64,000 bases of DNA from Ornithodoros turicata (Eukaryota > Arthropoda > Arachnida > Ixodida > Argasidae). The notes beneath the pieces were generated by a model. It did not search any database. It was not told the DNA's origin and saw only the letters and a list, made by a program, of their open reading frames with translations. This document shows, one piece after another, positions 10,760-20,817 of the stretch (the first letter of the stretch is position 1; each line of letters begins with the position of its first letter). A program made the position numbers and the translations under genes. Location: the NCBI RefSeq assembly GCF_037126465.1, contig NW_026999323.1, positions 245,080-309,079 on the forward strand, read 5' to 3'.

Positions 10760-11010
10760 ACACTCTTAAAAATGAACTTCACCGCATAGCACGCTCCTAG
10801 CCAACCATCATCTCGACTGATACCGTTATCTGCTCTGATTTGTTGAAAACGGGAGGCGTACGCCTTTTCTGTGACACTGATGCTGTTCATAATTGTCACA
10901 GAAAAGGCGTACGCCTCCCGTTTTCAACAAATCAGGGCAAATAACGATATCATTCGAGATGATGGTTGGCTAGGAGCGTGCTATGCGGTGAAGTTCATTT
11001 TTAAGAGTGT
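10760..11010. mobile_element. Hairpin MITE, ACACTCTT family, well-preserved copy
   Basis: Two nearly perfect inverted halves meet at about 10880-10895. Ends are ACACTCTTAAAAATGAAC and its inverse, and the stem includes GGGAGGCGTACGCC at about 10851 and its inverse at 10905. The high stem identity suggests recent spread. It abuts the foldback element starting at 11011 with no spacer. Confidence 0.85.
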
Positions 11011-11635
11011 GGGTGATACCACTTTTGATATCGGATACGCTATTTCCGGGCATTTCTGTTGTGTACAAAGCTATGATACTGGGTTATTCAGGTCAAGTAT
11101 AACGTTTCTTTGATAGTCATCTTTCATACGGGCTCTTTCAGAGAAACTTGGGCGAGCGCACGAATACAGGCACACTTATACTGCTTCCCGTGTGAGGTCT
11201 AGTGTGTGAGCCTGACCTTAAAAATGAATTCAGGGAGATCTGGAATTGTTCGCCTTGTTCCTCGGAGCTTGATCACCGCCATGAAACAACTGTAACAAGG
11301 GTTACAGTTAGCTTTGTGTTCGTTTTTTTTTCTTTTTTTTTTGTGAGTTGAACTGCTAATGTCAAGATATAAGCCAAGGAACAAGTCGAAAAGTCCCAGA
11401 TCTCCCTGAAGGCATTTTTATGGTCATGCTTATACACTAAAGTGTCTTCACATGGCGAGCAGTATAAATGTGCATGACCTCGTACGCTCACCCACGTTTC
11501 TCTGAAATAACCATCCCTCGTATGAAAGAAACGTTAGACCTGACCTGAATAACGCAATGCATGTATCATAGCTTTGCACACAACAGAAATGTTCCGAAGT
11601 AGCTTATCCGGTATCAAAAATGATAGCACTGGTGA
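11011..11635. mobile_element. Foldback element, about 250-bp arms
   Basis: The left arm (about 11011-11262) and right arm (about 11368-11635) are imperfect reverse complements. Paired words include TTTCTGTTGTGT / ACACAACAGAAA, TCAGAGAAAC / GTTTCTCTGA and CAGGGAGATCTGG / CCAGATCTCCCTG. The loop of about 105 bp includes a T-rich tract. The element encodes nothing recognisable. Confidence 0.75.
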
Positions 11636-11739
11636 CTGGCATTTTTTTTTTTTTTTTCTTATAGGTACATCTCAACTGTTGGCGCACAAAGCGAAAAGAT
11701 CGTGGATTGGATTGGATTCGAAAAGATCCTAAGTTTTAT

Positions 11740-12855
11740 ATGATGATGTTGGGGCAGCATTTTCCCGAAAGAAGTTGTCGGAGGGTCTTCGCGATATTTC
11801 TCCGGAACAAGAAGGGGGGGGGGGGGAGGACAACAAGGAAAAAAGAGAAGAAAACTGCGAAAGGCCGAAAATACAGAAGAAAGTATTTTGAAGACAGTGT
11901 AGAGGAGGTGGTGTTTCTCTACACGCGTCCTGACTGGCGAAGACGGAATGTCCCAGCGTGCGGATGATCGTGGCCTCACACAAGGACGGTGCCGGTAGAA
12001 CTGTTGTGCCAGCGCCGTAGGGCGTGGCAGCAGAGGCACGTCGTCATCGTCGTCACCGGACCGCCACAACAGAATGATTCCAGTAAGATACTAAATACCC
12101 ATAAAAGTACATAAAATACGGTACCTCAAAATACAACACTTCTACAAGTCTGCTTGAGTCCGACCAATCGAAATAATCGGGATTATAAAAAATGCGAGGA
12201 CTCATATATTTAGTGGCTATATACTTGTTGCGTATTCTCAAAGACCCGTTAAAAGTAACGACACTATTCTTTCTCACCTCAGAACATTGTCCGATGTTCC
12301 GAAATTAAAATCTAATGTCGAGGGAAGTGGACGTCGATAAACTGTTCCAACAGAGAATGATCTTCTGTTCAAAATATACTGAGGTACTTTCTTCAACATT
12401 ATCTTACCGTTTCGTTGGATTTTCTACGCTTAGAATCTCGTCGTTGGTTGTTGATGCATTTTAGTTCTAATTTCTAATCCACTGCCCCGCCGTCTGCAGG
12501 ACATAAAGGTAACGAGGTTATTTCTCAAGAAGGCTGCGCGTTCGCCTCAACACAAGGCTCAGAATGCATGGTTAACTCGTGTCAATGATTTCTTCATTAA
12601 TAATAACGCGTAAATATTGTTACTTTCTCTCGAACGCATTCAATTGAAGTATTTCGATCACGTTTAGCGATCCTTCATTACATTTATTTTCGATTGAAGA
12701 TTTGTTCGCTTTATGAGCATGTAGTGCAACGCGCGGACTAGGCAAACGCATCCGGGAAGTCCTCGCCAACGGTGAATGTTATTGAAAGATTAACGACATC
12801 GATTTCCTTTCGAAGGGCTTCGGAAACAATTTGTGCCGCTGCATCTGTTTCCTAC
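11740..12855 (+). repeat. Direct segmental duplication, copy 1 (uninterrupted)
   Basis: Matches 13573-14100 plus 16795-17335 in the same order and orientation, with substitutions and indels throughout. Because copy 1 is uninterrupted, it defines the empty site of the element inserted in copy 2. A possible exon-like piece begins after CTGCAG near 12497 (frame DIKVTRLFLKKAA ...) and is also present in copy 2 near 16948. I do not recognise it. Confidence 0.8.
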
Positions 12856-13572
12856 GAGACTTATTATTAGAGCCCTGATTCCTAGGCAAATGCCTTTGTG
12901 GTTCTAATAGTGCCTTCTCAATACTGGAGCACCAATTGGGTGCTGGGGAACCTGCTATATCGTTTTCATATAGTGGCTTTAAATGCCGGCATTAGTGCCT
13001 ATTTTCGCGTATGTATGAGCAGAATAAGAGTAACAGATGTGGCATACGCAGCTTCCGTGTGTTCGTACTTATCAAGCACAATCTTCGCAGAAACTCAGCA
13101 GAAACAGCACAAAAGTGGAGAGCCCGATTCATATTCGGTAATTACAACCGCACGGCCAGTGTCACCGCTATATGAGTAGAGCCCGGATTACTGGGCAAAT
13201 GCCCATTGTTTTCGTATGGTTCTAATTAGACTTCCGATTAAACATCGAAAAATACCTATAGCGTCAGTGGCGTTACACCGACGTGCAGGAGAAATTGACG
13301 TCGGTCGGCTCGCACGTCATTTTCAAGCCATATCGATGACACTTCAAAGAAGCGCGTATCTCAAATGTATACTGGAACCTAAGCTGGGAACTGCACTGTG
13401 AGAGAAAAAAGGTATACATATACTAGATACAGTGTGTAAATTGAAGTTGAGAATACTATAGAGAGGGGAAGAAGAGGAAAATCGCATTAATTAAGAAGAG
13501 GAGCGTCGAAGACAGAGGACACGGCACAACTGCTGCTAGCAGCACGCCGGAGCTGCATTTTATGCTGCTGGG

Positions 13573-16500
13573 CATGATGCATGCTGGGGCAGCGTTTCCC
13601 GAAGAAGTTGTCCGAGAGTCTTGGCGAGTTTCTCAGCAAAAAGGGGAGGGAACAACAAGGAAGAAAGAAAACTGCGAAAGGCAGCGTGAACCTGGCAGCA
13701 CTGCGAAGACAATTGACAAAGTAATTTAAGTAGAGAGCCGAAAATACAGAAGGAAGTATTTTGAAGACAAAATGCTTCTAGTAAGATAACTAAATACCGA
13801 TAAAAGTACATAAAATACGGTACCTCAAAATACAACACTTCTACAAGTCTGCTTGAGTCCGACCAATCGAAATAATCGCGGGTTATAAAAAATGCGAGGA
13901 CTCATGCATTTAGTGGCTATATACTTGTTGCGTATTCTCCTGTTAAAAGTGTTAAAAGTACCTGTTAAAAGTAACGACACTATCCTTTCTCACCTCAGAA
14001 CATTGTCCGATGTTCCGAAAATAAAATCTAATGTCGAGGGAAGTGGACGCCGATAGTCTGTTCCAACAGAGAATGATCTTCTGTTCAAAATATACTGAGG
14101 GCCGGTTTCACGTCAGTTCAGGCAGGGAGGTCCCATCGACCCCTTGGATTTTCATTATTTTTTATAATTAGAAGCTCATCGTACATGATGACCAATAGCG
14201 GTAAAATGAATAATTTATACGAAATATTTCTCACGCAAAAAAATCCAGAAAATCCGGCCTTGAATTCGAGTGTTTCAGTTTTGCAGTGTTTGCACGCGTA
14301 TATTTCCCGAGTCTTAAAAGATACTGCAGTCAAGCCAATCCAGCCAGCAGTCCGAGCGCAAATTTTGGCGCGCAGGAGCAACGCTCTGTGATATAAAAAA
14401 TGGCGAACATGCTCTCTCGTGCGGTTTTGTTCCAACTTGGACGCGTGATTTCTCTGACTGTAGATGTTTCTCACTACCCTATTTGATATCACTTCACTCA
14501 GCTTTTAATGCTCTTTCATCTGGTATATATATCGTGCGTGTACCCCATACAGGTATCTGCTGACACAGGCAAATGTCAAGGTATATTTCGAAAAAACAAG
14601 GATTTTGAGCGTCCGTTTCTCGAAAAAGCCCATTTCTATTTCTTTTATATTTTGCCAGGACATGGCCCGATATTAGACCTTCCATCTTACGTTAAAAAAT
14701 TCTGCTTCAAAAGGCGTACACTGGCGATTAGCACGTTAAAACGCCGCCCTAGTCTGCGTGCGTATTTGTCGGAGCCTGGCTGCCTGTACCGCGGGATGGC
14801 GGGCCTCGTGTCGATGCTCCCTTTGTTTGAGCAAGGTCGTGTGGCCTTAGCCTTACCTGAGCTATTCGTAGGCAAACTTTTGACGTCCTGCTGAAGAAAT
14901 AATTCACTTCTGGGAGTTAGCGATTCCCAATAAAGCATCATAATGAAATCCTACGTTGCCGTAAAGCCGTATTTCAAAGGCTAGGTCAAACTTAATGGTC
15001 AGCGAAGGTAAAACCTCTACTCTTGCAAGCTGCGTACACGGTGATACCAATACTGCACAAATAAATATCGAGTTAGGAATTGCTTTTTTCCAGGGTTCCC
15101 GCAAGTTCCTGCGAAGCTTGGTTTACTTCATTTTACGATATTTTTAAGTTATGCAAAGGGCTTTTAGCACGAAATGCGTGTGTGTGCTGAACTTGCAGCA
15201 GTACATTCCTTCTCAGAGCTAGGAAAGTGGGTGGGTTCTCGCATTTGTCAGAGTTACATTAGATACATTCAGAGCAGAGCCATACGGGATACGCACCTAA
15301 TGCACTTCTATTTCGCTCAAAACTGGACAGTATAGCCATACCTAGCGAAATACAAGCGTGCCACTGTGGAAAACAGATTTCCATATTCACATGTGTGGTA
15401 ACAGCTGGCACGGAAACACACAGTTTTGGTGTCGTGAGCGAAGACTTCTGTCACGATTCAGCACAGTCACTGTTAGCTTCCATAGCTATTGAAGAATGTC
15501 TTGACGAGAATGTTCCTCTTCCAGCTAATGATTTACGTGTCAGATGGAGCGGCGAGCCATTTTAAAAATCGGCATGGCTGTTAGAGCTCTGCAAATCTAC
15601 TTTTGTGAGCGAGACATGGCTGTTCAGGAACAGGCCACGACGAAAGTGCGTGTGAGAGGATCGGTGTGACAGCAATCAAGCACCATGTCATGACACCTAA
15701 CTTGCGTTCAATCGAGAGTGACGTCATCTTAGAGTCACAAGATGCGATAACGTGCTTGCCAAAACACCTAACGCGCGTCCATTTACTCCACATGTACGGC
15801 CTGAGGACGTGGCTTCTTTTACAATGTGGCATACAGGGTTCGCATGCGTGGCAAAGCAAGACACCGGAAAGTCTAGGCCGAGAAACATTTATAGCTAGTA
15901 CTGTGAACAGTGAGCGCAGAAGAGTGACATTTTCATAGAAAATTAGTGAAATCATTTGTCGCTGTCATTGCAAAATACTGCTTTTTCGCAGTCTCGTAAA
16001 TATATCGACATAAACTACCACTTTTGATTACACAAAGTTGTCCCCTTCTTGTACGACATCGACAGGAGGCCCGCCATCCCACGGTACCGGCAGCCGAGCT
16101 CCGACAAATACGCACGCAGACTAGGGCCGCGTTTTAATGGTCTAATCGCCAGTGTATGTCTTTTGAAGCAGGATGTTTTTACGTAAAATGAAAGGTCTAA
16201 CATCGGGCCATGTCCTGGCAAAATATAAATGAAATAAAAAGGGGCCTTTTCGAGAAACGGATGGTCAAAACCCTTGTTTTTTCGAAATATACCTTAACAT
16301 TTGGCTGTTTCAGCAGGTACCTGTAGGGGGTATACGCACGATATATATACCAGATGAAAGAGCATTAAAAGCTGAGTGAAATGATGCCAAATAGAGTAAT
16401 GAGGAATATCTACAGTCAGAGAAATCACGCGTCGAAATTGAAACAAAGCCGCACGAGAGAGCATGTTCGCCATTTTTTATATTATAGAGTGTTGCTCCTG

Positions 16501-17335
16501 CGCGCCAAAATTTGCGCTTGGACTGCTGGCCTGTAGGCATACTAAAGCATTAAAAAGATTCACTGCAGTATCTCTTAAAACTTCTGAGATATACGCGTGC
16601 GAACAGGGCAAAACTGAAACACTCGAATTCAGGGCCGGATTTTCTGGATTTTTTTTGCGCGAAAACTATTTCGTAGAAATTATTCATTTTACCGCTGTTG
16701 GTCATCATGTACGATGAGCTTCTAAATATAAAAAAAATAATGAAAATCCAAGAGGTCGATGGGACCTCCCTGCCTGAACTGACGTGAAACCGGCCTCAGG
16801 TACTTTCTTCAACGTTCTCTTACTTACATTCAACATTCACTCAACATTTTCTTACATTCTCGTTGGATTTTCTACGCTTAGAATCTCGTCGATGGTTGTT
16901 GATGCATTTTATTTCTATAATTTCTAATCCACTGCCCCGCCGTTTGCAGGACATAAAGGTAACGAGGTTATTTCTCAAGAAGGCTGCGTGCTTGCCTCAA
17001 CACAAGGTTCAGAATGCATGGTTAACTCGTCTCAATAAGAAACACTCCTGTCAATGATTTCTTCATTAATAATAACGCGTAAATATTGTTACTTTCTCTC
17101 GAACGCATTCGATTGAAGTATTTGGATCACGCTTAGCGATCCTTCATTGCATTTCTGTTCGGTAAAAGATTTGTTCGCTTTATGAGCATGTAGTACGATC
17201 CGTAGACTAAGCAAATCGCAACCGGGAAGTCCTCGCCCACACGGTGAATGTTATTGAAATATGAACGACATCGATTTCCTTTCGAAGCGTTTCGGAAACA
17301 ATTTGTACAGAGTCTCGTTTGCATCCGCTTCCTAC
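13573..17335 (+). repeat. Direct segmental duplication, copy 2 (split by insertion)
   Basis: The left piece 13573-14100 and right piece 16795-17335 together align with 11740-12855. The interruption is the 2,694-bp element at 14101-16794. The spacer between the copies (12856-13572) holds no recognised gene. Confidence 0.8.
14101..16794. mobile_element. DNA element with about 0.7-kb terminal inverted repeats
   Basis: The ends GCCGGTTTCACGTCAGTTC and its inverse open inverted arms of roughly 720-740 bp (about 14101-14817 and 16058-16794). The arms can be followed through TTGGATTTTCATTAT, TTTGGCGCGCAGGAGCAAC and GGCGGGCCTCGTGTCGAT. Comparison with the empty site in the 11740-12855 copy shows a 6-bp target duplication, CTGAGG at 14095-14100 and CTCAGG at 16795-16800 (one mismatch). 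The interior 14818-16057 has no recognisable transposase. It is a non-autonomous element. The superfamily is unresolved, since a 6-bp duplication is unusual. Confidence 0.85.
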
Positions 17336-18090
17336 ATATCTCCTCATCATTACTGTAGAAGGTCACGTATTGGAAGGACATCCTGTGGTAGATCTGAATG
17401 AGAAGCAGTTTGCTTTTAAAGGAAACAGATTGTACACTCCCACTACCGCTGTTCAGATAATTGGCGCAAAAGGGTGCAATGACTGCCACGTGTGCTGTAT
17501 AGAGAGAACCCTCCGGCTTTGCTGTCTTATTCAAAATTATCCCCACGTTCAATATTGTCGTTATAATAAACTTTGCTGCGTTTACAGCCCAATCTTATAG
17601 AAGGCCACAAAACCCGTCCTGTATAAAAATGTAGGCGGCAAGCCACTTGAGCAGCGGGAGCGTCGTTGCTAGGAAACAAGTATCTCGCACCGTAACGTAG
17701 GAAACATTCATCCTCTACGATGCTTGATTTCAGCCACAGAAAAGCTGCATCAGAATTGCAAGTGTATATGACCATGCTTGAACGTATCTTGAGTTCGTAC
17801 TTGAAACATAATATTTTAAATACTTTTCCCGACATTTTAGTATCTACTCCATACTTTTTGCGACAAGTATTTCTGAGGCATTTAACGTACTTTCTTCGGT
17901 ACTCAGAATACTTTCCTCGCTCATCGTATGCAGTATCCCGCAGTGTTTTCAGTTCCACCATAGCAATAAATACGGGCAACCGGACGTTGCATATATTTTT
18001 TGTATTATTATTATTAGTATTGTTGTAGTAGTGTATATATATTTGTAGTATTAGATTAGAAGCTTAGGAGGGCGGTTGACCACGAGAATG
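17336..18090. other. No gene recognised; one 150-codon frame
   Basis: A minus frame (17979-17527) is open for 150 codons with several cysteines, but shows no motif, signal peptide or splice context I can defend. An ATT-repeat tract lies near 18000-18050. Confidence 0.3.
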
Positions 18091-18294
18091 AAATAAGCAG
18101 GAAAAATCAGAAGACGACAAAGAGCTTACAGGAAAACACAAAGGGGAGTTTATTAACACATATAGGGATAGGGGTCCACGTTTCGGCAGTCAGCGCTGCC
18201 TTCGACGGGACTGGCAAAGTCCCGTCCCTATCCCTATATGTGCTAATGTAAGTAAGTAAGCTCTTTGTCGTCTTCTGATTTTTCCTGCTTATTT
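18091..18294 (-). mobile_element. Penelope-like element end (short hairpin copy)
   Basis: Outer inverted repeats of about 37 bp (AATAAGCAGGAAAAATCAG at 18091 and its inverse ending at 18294) enclose a second pair, CATATAGGGATAGGG / CCCTATCCCTATATG. On the minus strand the middle reads GTCGAAGGCAGCGCTGACTG, then CCGAAACGTGGACCCC, then TTAATAAACTCC. The GAAGGCAG...CTGCCGAAACGT arrangement is characteristic of terminal regions of Penelope-like retroelements. No RT or GIY-YIG endonuclease is present. Confidence 0.6.
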
Positions 18295-18849
18295 GTAGTA
18301 TTATATATATTGTATAAGTATTTTCACGTAATCGGTTCCAACAAATGTCAGGGCATGTTCTCATACTGATAATCCCAACCAATGACACGTGCGTCGAAAT
18401 CTACTCATCCGACTGCTCCCTCTTTCAGGATAAACGGTACTTCGGTTAACGATATTTCTGGAAAGGATGTTCCTGAGAAACGATGTATACACTATTTACA
18501 CAGAGAGAAGAAAAGAAACGGGCAGGAACGCTTTATTACAATTAACACAAACGAGACCTTCCTGCAGAGCCCGTACCGTTCGTCAGGTCAAAGAGTAGCC
18601 ATACAACTGGACGTATACGTATACAGGTAGAGAGGAAGGGAAAGATGGAAATATCTAAGGGAAATAGAAGAACAAAACACAAACGAAGACGCTGTTCTAG
18701 CTAGCCGAGGAGGCTGAAAATATAATAAGTAAAGGGAGGAATCAGATCAGCAACTACAACACATGTGTCACAGACCTACATAGGACAGGGGAAAATTTAC
18801 AGCGCAGACAGCCGAAAAACGCAAGGCGATCCTCCAGATCCTCCCTCTC
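18295..18849. other. No gene recognised
   Basis: Short frames only. No recognisable repeat or gene. Confidence 0.4.
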
Positions 18850-18993
18850 CAGGCAGCACAATGCACTGAAAGTCGAGTGCAGTGGGGGTGGACGGTATGT
18901 GTCTTCTCGTCACGGGTCTGTTCAAGACCTTCCACCTACCTGTCCACACCCATTGCACTCGACATTCAGTACCTACATTGTGCTGCCTGGGTC
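18850..18993. mobile_element. Short hairpin MITE with GGCAGCACAATG stem
   Basis: CCAGGCAGCACAATG...GTCGAGTGCA..GGGTGTGGAC-like arms of about 45-50 bp face each other (18850-18897 and 18943-18993) around a loop of about 45 bp. The arms contain short indels relative to each other. No coding capacity. Confidence 0.65.
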
Positions 18994-19534
18994 CAGGGTT
19001 TCGGGGAAGGCACAAGGTCGCTCTGCGGTCTCCGGCCGGCAGCGCTGTCGGACCCCCCTCCTTCAACAGGTTACATCCCATTTCGCCTATTCCCATTTTG
19101 CCTAACCCGGATTATCGGATTAAAGAGGCGGGAGGGGTAACAGCCGTTAGGCGAAATGGGACTGCCGTGCAATCTCATTAGGCAAAACCGGACTGTCGGC
19201 AAGTGGGCTTTACTTACACGCTCCGACCCGATGATGACGTGTGCAAGAAATGAATGTGCTCGTCGGACAACTACCTTACGTCGTCCGAAACAAAGACCCC
19301 TTACATTTGCAAATATAAGGTGTAAATATAATGTACAAATACAACAAAAACATTTTACAAACATTTTACATAGTGACTCGTGATGGACAGCATGACGAAT
19401 GAAACAAGGCTTCGAGCCATGTTCAGTGTCACCTGAGCGATGCTAAATATGGAAACTGGTGTCACTATAGTCGTGTTTAATTTAACTCTTTTTTTTCTTT
19501 CGTGTTAGCGCCGCGAAGCTATGAGCGACGGCGA

Positions 19535-19663
19535 GGTGGCTATGAGCGAGATGTGGCTATGTGGAGATGAGAGGTGGCTATGAGCGAGATGTGGCTATGT
19601 GGAGATGAGAGGTGGCTATGAGCGAGATGTGGCTATGTGGAGATGAGAGGTGACTATGAGCGA
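19535..19663. repeat. 38-bp minisatellite, about 3.4 copies
   Basis: The unit begins GGTGGCTATGAGCGAGATG and repeats at 19535, 19573, 19611 and partly 19649, almost without change. It lies directly at the 3' side of the neighbouring minus-strand SINE, so it may have grown from the SINE tail region. Confidence 0.88.
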
Positions 19664-19885
19664 CGTACAGATGAGAACAGATGGAGAGAGGACAGCAGGA
19701 AGGAGTGGGGGGATAGGGGGTTAATATGCGTCTTGGGCAGACTTCAGGGGGAACTGTGCCGGTATTCGTCCCGAAAGTATTCGGAAAACCCAGGGAAAAC
19801 CTCAGACAGCACAACCGGTGGCAGGATTCGAACCCACCGCCTCCCAGCTAGCACGACACCACCGAGCGAGACGCCTTAACCTACG
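19664..19885 (-). mobile_element. tRNA-derived SINE
   Basis: On the minus strand the head near 19880 carries an A-box-like region (CTCGGTGGTGTCGTGCTAG) and a clear B-box GGGTTCGAATCC at about 19830. The shared SINE body follows (GGTTGTGCTGTCTGAGG, TTTTCCCTGGGTTTTCC, GGCACAGTTCCCCCTGAAG). It is the same family as 2262-2567 with a different tRNA-like head. The target duplication was not identified. Confidence 0.75.
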
Positions 19886-19897
19886 TTCAACCTAACT

Positions 19898-20003
19898 ACC
19901 GTATTTTCCGGTGTATAACGCGCGCGTTTTTCGGTAAAAAGGTGCTCTGAAGAGGGCCTGCCCATTATCTAACGGTGGGAGTTATACACGGAAATATTTC
20001 CGA
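19898..20003. mobile_element. Hairpin MITE, ACCGTATTTTCCGGTGTATAA family
   Basis: Left end ACCGTATTTTCCGGTGTATA and an imperfect inverse GTTATACACGGAAATAT at the right. The inner GCTCTGAAGAGGGCCTGCCC resembles the inner stem of the element at 47662-47825, so both belong to one family. Confidence 0.65.
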
Positions 20004-20639
20004 CAGGAATTCCTTTTCTGGTCACTGTCGTACAAATTCTAGTCTCCTCCAGGGTGTGCTGTGAATTTCTCCCAAATCACTTAGGGTCAGTTGAAAAAGC
20101 CGGCGTAGGGCGTTGGAATTAATAAAAAGTTGTGATGCTACTTAAGAATGTCATTGAGCAGTCAATAATTCAGAATGGCGAACGGGACATGATGTCGTAC
20201 CTCGATGCCGTGGGACATCTAATGCATATTGAGTAGAGCTGCAAATTTGGAAGAATTTTGAAGCGCAGAAAACAAAGCTGCCCTTTTAATTAAAAAAAAT
20301 GTAAATAAAAACTATGTTTTCACTCTTGCACAGTCTATATTTGTGAACCAACAGATGAGGGAAGAAACCCTAGTGTAATATGAATTATAAATACAGACCT
20401 CATGCTTCAGTGAAACCAACAAGGTTGCATGTAAAGTTATATGAAGATCCGAAATTGACTTTTGGCAGAGGACCGCCTTCTTTCTTACGTAACACGGATT
20501 AGTAGGCGAAGTGGGACTGTCTGCAGCATACATTAGGCCAAATGGGACCCCCTGCAGTTCGAGGTCAGTGAATCTGCTAAGGGATGGCGAGATAATCCGC
20601 TAAGAAGCATTAGGCAAAATGGGAATAGGCGAAATGGGA

Positions 20640-20792
20640 AGACACGCTTCAACATCCCCTGTAGAGGAAGAGCCAGACGATCGGAGCCAGAGCAAAACGT
20701 TTACTGAACAAAAGCCAAAAGAATAATAGTGCACGCCCTCTTAGCTCGGGGATTAGCACGAGCCCAGCTGTTAATCCACCTCTTCCTTAACA
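20640..20792 (-). mobile_element. Partial 3' LTR of the BEL/Pao element
   Basis: Just past the pol stop, on the minus strand, a purine-only tract GGGCGGGGGAG (about 20803-20793) is followed by TGTTAAGG at 20792. This is the expected polypurine tract and LTR start (TG). About 150 bp of LTR follow before the junction with the element at 19076-20639, which probably interrupts it. No matching 5' LTR is seen beyond 24969. Confidence 0.55.
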
Positions 20793-20817
20793 CTCCCCCG
20801 CCCGATGCGTCTCAAAT

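Larger units (their letters stand above)
19076..20639. mobile_element. Element with patterned CCCATTTCGCCTA ends, carrying a SINE and a MITE
   Basis: Terminal inverted repeats of about 30 bp (left TCCCATTTCGCCTATTCCCA at 19076, right the exact inverse ending at 20639). They are themselves built from alternating words CCCATTTCGCCTA and CCCATTTTGCCTAA, and further diverged copies lie just inside both ends. The interior is a patchwork: minisatellite 19535-19663, SINE 19664-19885, hairpin MITE 19898-20003. No transposase. It sits inside or next to the BEL LTR remnant. Confidence 0.65.

Noticed and set aside
17527..17979. 150-codon minus frame with several cysteines
   Set aside because: No recognisable domain, no signal peptide, no conserved second copy. 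Length alone is not enough in AT-rich DNA.
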